Positions 47,035 through 57,619 of a DNA stretch of 64,000 nt are shown here, piece after piece. The notes beneath the pieces are model-generated. The model was not told the origin of the DNA. It saw only the letters and a list, made by a program, of their open reading frames with translations, and did no database searches. The position numbers and the translations under genes were made by a program. Position 1 is the stretch's first letter, and every line of letters begins with the position of its first letter. Where the stretch lies: assembly GCA_036937835.1 (NCBI GenBank), contig CM072878.1, positions 18,084,501-18,148,500 on the forward strand, in the 5' to 3' direction. The stretch is from Pampus argenteus (taxonomy: Eukaryota; Chordata; Actinopteri; Scombriformes; Stromateidae).

Positions 47035-49420
47035 TTTACCTGCTGATGACAACAAACTCAGTTATTAACTTTTACCTTTCAGCTTTCACACCTCCGCGTC
47101 TCCTGCAGCTCATACACACACCTAAACCTGCAGCGTTTATTACAGCAGTTTGTGTGTCAGGTTCAAAGTTCCTCAAAATCATGGGGTTTGCTGTGGTGCC
47201 TTCACATGCAGCTTGTAGAATCGGAAATTACGAAGTTCTTAAGTTTAATTGTATTTTCACAAAAGAAAAATTGTAAAAGGGACAAACATACAATACAGAA
47301 ACATAGAGATAATTAAAAAAACAAACAACAACAATGATTGTTTACAGTCATGCTAGCAGCTCTGTTAACATGCTAGGCTACGTGCTCACAATGACAATGC
47401 TAACATATAGTGTTTATTACTATGTTTACCATCTTAGTCTAGTGTGTTAGCATGCTAACATTTTTAGGGCTGAAACTAATGTTTATCTTTATTATTATCA
47501 ATTAAAAACTCTGTTTTCTAAATCCCCAATAGAAACGCTGCAGCTCTAAACATTTTTAAATTAACACCAAACATGTGGTGCAGCTACGACAGATGTCATA
47601 GACTTTGCAGATATTTGGGTATAAACATAAAGTATTGGACAACATGAAATTTGTAACTTCAACAAATCAACAAATTTTGAAACAGCTGTCGAGACATTTT
47701 TTTAAAACTCAAAAATGTCATACAGCCATGTGGCTAGCGTGGCTAAAAATGAATTGAAATGCAAAATTTAGCATAAAAAAAAATCAACTGAATATAGGAG
47801 ACAGTTGCATTTACAATTCTGAAAAGTGAGAAATTGAAGTTTATGTGGAGTATTTGAAGGCAACATTTGCAAAGTGTATTCTGGGAGTTGTAGTTTTACT
47901 GCATGTAGACGCAGCACCACACAGAGTTTATATTTCATGATGTGTCTAAAATAACCACAGTCTTCCAGATTTATACTTTAATATGAGGAAATCAATGTAA
48001 ATGACCCTTTAATATTAATCTGGATTCGTCTAATCATGTTTTAATGCATCAAGCAAACAGACCACAAGACACTAACTAACTTATTTTTAGATACTTATGG
48101 TCTAATATTGCTTCAGTTTATTATAAATGTTTATGGTTATTGTTTTTCTGCATATGGAGTATGGAAATGTGCAATATTACGGCTTTTTATTGTTTCTTTT
48201 CTCTTTTTCTACTCAGCTCATACCATGTGTTTGTGAATATGGCAATAAAAACTTCATGCACCATCAGTTTAAGAGTTACAACCAATAAAAAAAAATACCC
48301 GCCACACATTTGTGGTCTAATTATTTTCAACCCAGAATGTAAATCATCATAATTACTACCACAAACTCTTAAAAAAAACTAAAAATTATATATATAACTT
48401 CTGGCCTCTGCTATGTCAGTGTGCAAGTTCATGTCCACACATGTGTGCAAATATGTACAGCATGTTTAAGAAAAAGAGAGGGGTTAAGAGGTTGACATTT
48501 TAGGGCAGGAAGGGTTGTCAGGGGGTGGAGGAGTAGAAATATGGAGGTGAAGAGACAGCGGTGCTCTTGGACTAGGAGAGCGTTGAAGATTGAATTTCGA
48601 CCTGACAGCATTCCCCGGGGTGGTACTGAGCGAGAGAGAGAGAGCAATAGGAAGAAAGTGAAGACAGTGAGTGACCTACAAACAAGCCGATTAACACGGC
48701 AGCAGCCTCTGAAGGAGCCACGCTGCTCCCTCTGCCTCCTCCCCTCCTAAATGTGACACATAAAGGTGGGAGGACATAGACTTGGAGGAGGAGGAGGAGG
48801 AGGAGGGAGGGGAGGATGTGTCTGGACATCATGATGAGGGAATTCACTAGACTAAATGGTTTCACATGGAGGGAAAGGTCAGCCTGAAAGGTGGTGGAGG
48901 AGGTACAGTAGGAGAGTCATTAGTTTGAATCGGCAGCTGTGGCAGGCAGACGTGTGAGAGGAGGAAGCCGGTATCAGTTTGGTTCCCAACGGGTCCAAAG
49001 GACATGGTGACAAACTGGTCATGAGCATGAAGTTTGTTGCATGTACTGTATGGAGCTTTTTGCATTCAGTGTGATTTACAGTAAACTGTTGCAGAAAGTT
49101 AGTGCATATTTCTAAATAATGTATTTTAATGTTTTATTGAGCAGCTCCTAAATGATCTAGGATGACGGATGTATTATTAGTAATGCTGCTAAGTGGATGT
49201 TCGGCAAAATTAAACAAGTAAAGGACATTTTATTTTATATGAATAAGATATTATACTATAAAAGATTTATATGCTTGTAAAGTAGTAGATATTACCCTAT
49301 ACTGTTGAATTTATTTTCATTTTTTTTGCCTCATGTTTCCCTGTTCTCTGTTCAGATTAAGCTCCAGAGAAAAGAGGCAAAAAAGGAAGACAGCAAAGAA
49401 AAAAACTGAAAGGTTAAGAA
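47035..49420. other. Spacer between divergent hsd17b14 and kcna7
   Basis: Holds both promoters but no clear core motif. 47350-47730 is a degenerate interspersed repeat, with GTTAGCATGCTAACATTTTT and later TTTGCAGATATTTGGGTATA and GTCGAGACATTTTTTTAAAA phrases typical of dispersed fish repeats. A GGA-rich tract lies at 48784-48815. Confidence 0.4.
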
Positions 49421-52400
49421 ATGTATAACCAAGACAAGGGGGGAGGCAAAGGAGGCACAGAAGGAGGAGGGCAGACGGAAGAAAAACAGCAAGCTGAGGA
49501 GGCCGGCGATGAAGACAAGCAGACTAAAAACCAGCACAACAAGCTGGAGAAGGAGAGCAGTGAGAAGGAGCCGAGTGGAGGCGCCAAGAGGGAGAACCGT
49601 CGCTGTCAGTGGAGGAGTGGCTGTGCTCTGACTGAGCGCCTGGCCATCAATGTGTCAGGGATGCGTTATGAGACCCAGCTGCGCACCCTCGCTCAGTTCC
49701 CCGACTCCCTGCTGGGTGACCCCCGGAAACGATTTCGCTACTTCGACCCACTGAGGAATGAACTCTTTCTGGACAGGAACCGGGTCTGCTTCGATGCCAT
49801 CCTGTACTTCTACCAGTCAGGCGGGAGGTTGCGGAGGCCTGCCAACGTCCCTCTGGACATGTTTCTGGAGGAGCTGCGTTTCTACGAGCTCGGAGAGGAG
49901 ATCATTGACCGCTTCAAGGAGGACGAAGGCTTCCATAAGGAGGAAGAGAGGCCTTTGCCCAGCAATGATTTGCAGCGTCGTCTCTGGATGCTGTTTGAAT
50001 ATCCGGAGTCCTCCGGTGGAGCTCGGATCATCGCCATCATCAGCGTTGCCGTCATCGTGATTTCCATTCTCATCTTCTGCCTGGAGACTCTGCCTGAGTT
50101 CAGGAATGAGAAGGAACAGAGGGAGGTGAGGAAGGGCTGTGTGATGGGTTACATGATGCTACTCAAGAGTGTTGAAGAGAGGATTGACAAGGCTGTCAAT
50201 GGAAAGTGACATAAACAAGGGAGACAACCAGATGGGTAAAGAGGCGGGAAAGTAGCTGATAGGAGGTGAAGTGATGAGGTCAAGTCAGCAGATAGAGAAG
50301 AGATGACGTGGGCATGTTTTTCTCGAGATTATTTTGGAGTTGTCGTTAAAACTGATCCACTCAGATTGAGGAGGAGGAATGAAGGGGATTAGGAGAGCAG
50401 TTAAACCACTGACGGAAAAACAGGAGTAAGGAGAGAGACAGGGAGGTTTGAGGGAGGTTTACTGTTGGAGGAGGAATACGTTGTGGAGATGCTATCTCTC
50501 GTCAGCCACTTAGAGACGACTGCCAAAACCAACAAGTACATTAAGATGTAGTGGATACTTCAAAAGTACTGAGAAAAGTAGTTAGAGGTAGAGAAGCAAG
50601 TGTGAAGTGAAGGAAAGGAGATGAGCTTGTCTCACGTTACTCTTTGGAGATCTAAATGGCTATATATAGAGGAAGGACAACCCTAAGAGCACATCAACAC
50701 ATAAACAAACGTCTGTATTAATAAACACCATGACTCACAGACACTGAAAACGGCATGGAAAAGAGGCTTGCAGATCAACGTTTCTGATGACCGCCACAAA
50801 AGTAAATTAGCCTCGCACACGGTCCGGTAGCCTGGAGACGAGGGAGATTCTGGGGGTTCAGGCAGGAGAAGCTGGACGTTTTAGACCCTACACAAACAAA
50901 CCCGAACCGACATGCACAACGATCATGGTCCATGAACATAAAGGGACAGTTCACCCAAGTCTGCTGTGACTTCCTCCAATACAATATAGTCGAATGAAAA
51001 GTATTAAATATTAGCTCTACTGGAATATCTTTGCATGATTTACAGTCTAAATACTCTCTAAAATCTATTGTATACTGGCCCTTTAACAAGGTGTTTTTGC
51101 TCCTGTCTCTTTAAGGCCCTCCTCTTGTTCTGATTGGTTAGCTTCAGGAAGCTTCTCAGAAGGACACGTAAACAAACAATAACAGGATGATTTTATTACT
51201 TTTTCTTGTTCTCTACTTGAAATACCAACTTCTCAATGACATTTAGCTAGCTATTAGGGCAGGTACACTTATTAGACAGCCTAAATTTAGTACCTTCACT
51301 TAGTATTTCTAAGAGAGAACTTGACACTTTTTGTGGCCGTCAGTGGCATTTTAATGGTACTTATGCATTTGCTTCAGCCTCAAGCCGTGTTAGCAGCCAC
51401 TTGCACACACAAAAAAGGTCCTCAGTCAGGCTCAAACCGCGGATGCTGCAGTTCATGGTTGGCAACTTATCCCCTTGGCAACAAGAGTATACCAGAATTA
51501 TTTTCTGACGGTGTCAGAAATGCCAGAGCCATAAATTTGTACGTATAAAACATATAAATACACAGTGTTGGGGACAATGTGTGTTGGTAGGCCATCAAAA
51601 GTTCAGGGTAATTGTATCTAACTTATTAAAAGTCACTAATGCCCAGTCATCTCAAACCTGCACCTACTTCTCAGAAAAAAACACGCAGTCGGGGTTAAAT
51701 GCCGGTGTCTGGGGGTGTAACGCAAACCAGAGTCACATGAACATGTTTTTTGTGTGTTTAAATATAGAGAAACTGATTTATTTAAGTCTGCAAGGAAAAA
51801 TAAAGCGGGGGAGTGAAAATGGAGAGGAGCGAAAAAACTTAGCACAGTATCACTGATCTCACAGGCTCGATCAAATCCTGGTGACAGATGTCGTACTTAC
51901 AAATGTGCTGAGGACAAACTTTTATATTAAACACTTCATCTCACTTTTCCTCCTGTACTGTTTACTCATACGCTCGTAACCCTCGTCTTCATGGATCTAT
52001 TTATTATTTGCTTATCTTTCCCCTTTATATGTTTTACGAGCAACAGATGATGGCACATAAGTGGTATCTGTCATGCTTTGACTTTTTCCAATTTTAGAGC
52101 GGTACTGTAACCACTTTTCTGTCATCCTTTGTATCACAGCAATTCACAACGGTACCTCACCCCACCATAGCGAACGAAACCATTTTGGTCCCACCTGGCT
52201 TCACTCCCTTCCAGGACCCCTTCTTCATTGTGGAGACCGTCTGCATCTGCTGGTTCTCCTTTGAACTTTTAATGCGCTTCATCTGCGCTCCGAACAAGAT
52301 TCACTTCTTCAAAGACGTCATGAATACTATCGACTTCTTCGCCATCATTCCCTATTTTGTCACGCTGGGCACGGAGCTGTCCAAGGACAAAGGCGCGCAG

Positions 52401-53078
52401 CCGTCCGTGTCCCTTGCCCTCATCAGAGTCATCAGGCTGGTGAGGGTCTTCAGGATCTTCAAGCTCTCTCGTCACTCTAAGGGCCTCCAGATCCTGGGCC
52501 AGACGCTGAAGGCCAGCCTGCGAGAGCTCGCACTGCTCATCTTCTTCCTCTTCATCGGAGTCATAATCTTTTCTAGTGCTGTCTACTTTGCAGAAGTGGA
52601 CAGTCCTGGCACGTCTTTCACCAGCATCCCCGAGGCTTTCTGGTGGGCCGTGGTATCCATGACAACAGTCGGTTATGGGGACATGTACCCGGAGACAGTT
52701 GGTGGGAAGCTGGTGGGCTCCATGTGCGCCATCGCCGGCGTGCTCACCATCTCTTTGCCGGTGCCTGTCATTGTGTCCAACTTCAGCTATTTCTACCATC
52801 GAGAAATGGAGTGTGAGGACACTACACAGTACCAGCACGTCACCACATCACTCTGGGAAAAAGACAGAGAGAACGACGAAAAGGAGGAAGATGAGGATGG
52901 GGAGGACGAGTGGACTGAATACATGGAAGACTATGCATCCATGTACAGGCAGGACAGCAGGGGTATCTGCCCTCCTCTTAATGGGACTCTTCAGACAGGA
53001 CTTTGTGCAGGGCAGGCAGCTGGTGATCAGACGGGGATAAACTTCTACCTCAGGGAACCTCTGGTCACTCAGGTTTGA
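49421..53078 (+). CDS. kcna7: Shaker-type voltage-gated potassium channel, Kv1.7-like
   Basis: Pore-forming alpha subunit of a delayed-rectifier K+ channel in the plasma membrane. Two coding exons, 49421-50125 and 52140-53078, give 547 aa. An in-frame TAA two codons before the ATG fixes the start. A charged Gly/Glu/Lys-rich leader (about 65 aa) precedes the T1 tetramerisation domain (RLAINVSGMRYETQL to FYELGEE). S1 (IIAIISVAVIVISILIFCLE) is followed by an S1-S2 NET glycosylation site, S4 (RVIRLVRVFRIFKLSRHSKG) and the selectivity filter TTVGYGD (about 410-416). PVPVIVSNF lies in S6. The tail is acidic and ends VTQV, a class I PDZ ligand. Most Kv1 genes have an uninterrupted coding region. Mammalian Kcna7 is the one with an intron in the S1-S2 region, as here, and human KCNA7 lies in 19q13.33 with BCAT2 and HSD17B14. 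Poly(A) signal at 53274. Confidence 0.9.
50937..51087. mobile_element. Short inverted-repeat element in kcna7 intron
   Basis: Left end AAAGGGACAGTTCACCC and right end TATACTGGCCCTTTAAC are imperfect inverted complements. About 150 bases, non-coding, MITE-like. Confidence 0.5.
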
Positions 53079-53273
53079 CAGACACGGACAGACGTTTACA
53101 GGTTAACACCCAAACACTCAGAGTCAAGATGGAAAGAAGCTGTAGCAACGAGAAAAAGAAAAGAAGATACGTACAGAATGAAAGACAGACCTCAAGGCCC
53201 AGTTTATGGCTCTCATGTGATTTGAGACTTTTGCAAGATGGTGCTTGACTCACAGATATAAGCACCTGTTTTT

Positions 53274-53279
53274 AATAAA
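53274..53279 (+). other. Poly(A) signal of kcna7
   Basis: AATAAA about 196 bases after the stop codon. Confidence 0.6.
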
Positions 53280-54287
53280 AGAGTTAAAGCTGATCTGTGA
53301 AAACATTTGAAGACATTTCCAGATTCCCAGATTTTTTTTTTTTTTAATTCCATCTGCTGCACAATAAAATTAATTTTAACTACATTTTCTTGCAGCTGTT
53401 TTCTTAAACAAAACAAACAAACATGACAGCAAGTAACATAACATAATATAAAAAAACCCACACATTTATGGAGTATAATGATATAATAATTTAATAATAA
53501 TAATGAAAACAAATAAAATATAATAAAACTTTCATATTTACTGATGTGTCACATGAGCATGTCACTTCTGCCCTGAGTTAAATAAAATGTGTGCAGCAGA
53601 TGGACGAATATTTTAGTCCATGAGGATGGAAAAGAAATCTGGAGACAATTTTAAAACAAAGAAAAAGTGTTTTTCTTCTTTTATATTTGAAGAAAATGTC
53701 TTAAAACAATGACATCATCAAAATGTTTGAAATGTTAAAATGATTGAACTACATGGGAGGTACAAAAGAAAAAAACTGATGTCACTGTTGCTGTAATGTG
53801 CTGCATTCACTGCATATTTATTTGATTGTGTTAAGTGAACTGCAGCGTCTGTTAACCGTTGCTAAATGTACAGCGAGCGATGCAGCGAACTTGTCAGAGC
53901 TATGACAGAAATGCGGTGCTGTAATCACGCGCTGACATGGACAACAAAGAGATCGCTCATCGGCCGGCGGTGGTGAAGACAGAGTTCATGTAGTTGGTCC
54001 TGAGCCAGTTTGTATATTACACAGTGTAATGGATATTACTCATATACAGAGAGCAGAGAGGAGCATGGTGAAAGCTGACCTCAGGTCAAATATAGTATAG
54101 CTGCAGGCCTCCAACTGACATTTCTGTCACAGCAATAAAGCCAAAACTGTACTCTGACAGACTCAAACATCACAGCTTTGTACCGTCATCTTATTAAAGG
54201 GAAGTTTTATGAGAATCAAACCTACATCTTTTTTATTGGCAACACATCTCAAGCGCAGAGCTAAATCAACAATTGAACTGTGTGCAT

Positions 54288-54350
54288 ATCTAAAGCTTAA
54301 TATATGTCTTATTCCTCTGTGCTGTAGACCTCTATTGTTGTCCAAAAACC
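54288..54350. mobile_element. Foldback MITE fragment (single arm)
   Basis: Matches the outer left arm of copy 3, including CTGTGCTGTAGACCTCTATT and GTTGTCCAAAAACC. No partner arm is nearby, so it is a truncated remnant. Confidence 0.6.
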
Positions 54351-55366
54351 ACATTACTGCACATCTTCTTTAATTTCAGGCCTTTTATTTGTCATATAAT
54401 CCTATAACTTTGTAAACTGCTTTTACGATATCAGATTTTTTATATATATACTGAGAATATTTTATCCATATTATTTGTACATAGTGATATTTTGTTAGAA
54501 CTATGTGTGTTGAATGAACAGTAGTGAAATGTGAGGTGTTGCACTTTTATTAGTGATTTTTTGACAGTGTGACCTACATATATTCAGAGAGGACAGACAC
54601 ATATATATATATATGTCTTACTTTATATACTAAAGATCATATTTTATCACTCATGTGTGAGATTTCTGAATTCCTTCCACATGACTCCGGGTGCAGTGAC
54701 TCGTGGAGAATGTGATGATGTGTGCTCAAATCTAAACAACTTCTTAAAAGCATTGCACGGTGTGTGTGTGTGTGTGTTACAGTATTTTCAGTAGGGGGGG
54801 GTTATGCATATTATATCACCATGTGCATTTGAATTTTTTTTAGTTTTATGTTCTCGCTCACTGGGACGGGTCCGTTTCTGCAGTTTCTGTTGCAACATGT
54901 GATGAGTGATCCTGCCTCTAGATGTCAGACTGTTATTTTAAAACGGCATCGCTGGACATCTGTTCCTCTCCTGCTGCCTGTGGATTTGATTTAAAGTAAT
55001 ATGACACATAAGACCTCGGAGCATACAAGTGATCATCACTCTTGAAGTGAACATATGCTCCAGATGACAAACGTTTGATATTTTCATTCTGTGTATTAAA
55101 AAAAAAAAAAAAAACCTTTCTGAATGCACCAAAAATACCAAATCCAGTGTGTTAACTAATTATAGACGTATTATACCAACGTGGTACAATAAGTAACAAG
55201 TTACTTACATTTTATACTCCAAGTTAAACAAACGTTAAAAAACACATCATTCAAAAAATCTGTTTAATCTGTTTAAAGTATTTTTTTTTTCAAATGTCCA
55301 GTTTAAGCAGATGCATTTTAAATTTATTATTATAAAGTCTTTTTGAGCAGATGATGCTCTTTCATA

Positions 55367-55374
55367 CCCCCCCC

Positions 55375-55405
<31 letters not shown>

Positions 55406-55418
55406 ACACACACACACT
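55367..55418 (+). repeat. Poly(C) tract joined to (CA)n
   Basis: About 25 consecutive C residues (55367-55391) followed directly by about 13 CA units. No coding context. Confidence 0.9.
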
Positions 55419-56944
55419 CCTCTAAACGACGATGGCGGCAGTGATTAAATTCCTGACCCCCCTGTCGCCTCAGATGGTGTGATATCCCTGTGTCATGTGT
55501 TGTTTGGAGGGACAGCTCTCTCTCAAGCCACAGGACAGATTAGTGCTTCATTCAGCCCAAACATTGAGTCAATCAGGACAAATTTAAATTTCACACATTT
55601 CCAGACATACCTCAACACATTGTCTGATTTTCACATTTCTTGGAGGCAGTGACCTCATGCCTTTCACTTTTTCACGCTACCTCCCTCGGCTCTCCTCCCA
55701 AAGCTAACGTCAGTCTCTCTTGCAATTACCAACAGTGCCCTTATGCTGTCTGGGAAGAATGAAAAGGATTGACGTCTTTCTGGCCATCTGCCGCCCGCCG
55801 ATTCCTCTCCCATCCGTCACTCTCTCCTGCCTTGCCCATCTCTAACTCTTCTTTGAGAGGATTAAGTGTGTTGATATCTCTGTGTGTCTTTGTCTCATCA
55901 ATGTATAAGCGCAGCCTCGTGTGTGTTAAGCGTGCATGTTGTTTGAGTGTCTGTTGCAACTTTTCCATCCAGTAATATCTTTGTCTGCAGGATTTTTTCC
56001 TGCGTCTTTGGTAACCAAACACTGACGTGTGTCCCCCTTTAGACTGCAAATCCGTCCACAGATTGTATAAGTTACTCAAGAAGCAGAGGAAACACAAAAG
56101 AAATTATTTTAAATAAATCTCTAAGATTTTATTACATACAATATACATATGACCTGGACCTGTAAATCTGAGTTAAGACTTAAGGATGTGGGGAGGCAGT
56201 TAATGAACCTAAATTTGAAATGAAAGGCAATTTAGTGGAACAGAGGAAACTGCAATTAAGCAATTAAGAACCTAAAGTGATAAACGTGAGTAAAATAACT
56301 AATAAATTTAAACATAAAACTAAATCAAAACAGCATATTGAGCATTTGATCAAAGACACATATTACTCATCATCATTTCAGACACCAGAACACAACAAGA
56401 AAATACAAACCATAGATACATTGCAGTAATAACAATATTAACATCAATAGTAACTGCTGTCGGAGTAAGTAGAGCATTGAGGATGAGAAAGTGAAGAGAT
56501 GCAAAAAAGGTAGAGAATTTTATCAAAAATAATGTCTGCTAGATGTATATTTCTTCGATTTACATAAACCTGCTGGTATTCTTGAGGTCTATGTTTTGTT
56601 TTTTTAAATTTTAACTTCCTTCTGGAAAATCAAAGGAAAAGGTCGGTAAGAACGCCAACATAATTTTCTCATTAAGAGCAGACTCACAATTCTCTGATAT
56701 CAGGCGAATGTAACGAGGTTCAGGCGTACAGGAGAAATTTAAGTTTGATTATAAAAGGATAAATCAAGACAATGTGTGGTGGGGAGGACGATGGGGCAAA
56801 ACAACTCATTTAGAGTAAATTTCTGTTAGCTCAAAACCACGGAGCAAAAGTTAGACCTGGTTTTAAAGGTCTTTCTAAATGTTACAGTATGTTGCCATCA
56901 CAACATTTTAATATCTAATAAGCTAAACGTAAGCTTATCAATCA

Positions 56945-57486
56945 CTTATTGCATGTGTATCTGTAGCCTGATATATCTCATTTCTCTGTGCCGTAGACCA
57001 AAAACTATTAAAAATACATCAGTGAGCTTCAGCACTCCACTGGGTGACATGTTCCTTCACCACGAAGATTATAGTTATATTAGTTTATTTAGAAATAGAC
57101 AGAAAGACCTGAAAACAGTGATCACGTTTTCAGTCTCCAGAGAGTAGTTCTGTGTAAGGCAGACGCCACTGGGCATGTGCACAAAAGCGGTTCTGTCCAC
57201 AGAGCTTTGATAGCTTGTTGTGCTACATATCACAACCTCTTGACTTTGTACTACATTGTACATTGTAAAGAAGTTTACTACATGTGTCTGTCTGCCTTAC
57301 ACAGAACTACTCTCTGGAGAATGAAAACATGATCATTTTTATAGTTTATGAACAACAACAGAGGTCTACGGCACAGAGGAATTAGATAAATCAGGCTTTG
57401 GATACACACAGAATATTTGTAAGTAGATCAATTCATTGTTGGCTTGGCTGGAGATTTGTTGATAATAAGAAAAATCTAGAAAATCG
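56945..57486. mobile_element. Foldback MITE, copy 3
   Basis: Outer left arm CTCTGTGCCGTAGACC (56984 on) pairs with GGTCTACGGCACAGAG (57363 on). Inner arm TTTTCAGTCTCCAGAGAGTA (57128 on) pairs with its complement ending near 57327. The right flank 57421-57486 matches the right end of copy 2, while the corresponding left end is missing. Confidence 0.8.
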
Positions 57487-57619
57487 CCAGCTTCACCTAT
57501 AAATCCACTGTGAACCTCCACTGGAATCTTGTTAAACAGTGGAGTGGTGCACTAAAGTGGGGAAAGCTGTCGTAAAACAGAAACACATCGACAGGGAAGC
57601 TTTTTGTGGTAAAATCCAA

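Larger units (their letters stand above)
53280..56940. other. Spacer between convergent kcna7 and the SLC1 gene, left part
   Basis: No coding exon recognised. Contains a solo arm of the foldback MITE family (54288-54350), microsatellites and AT-rich sequence. Open frames at 55741-56097 lack splice sites and similarity. Confidence 0.45.

Noticed and set aside
52269..52838. 189-codon minus-strand frame
   Set aside because: Antisense shadow of the conserved kcna7 exon 2.
55741..56097. 118-codon minus-strand frame
   Set aside because: No family similarity recognised, no neighbouring exon or splice site that extends it.
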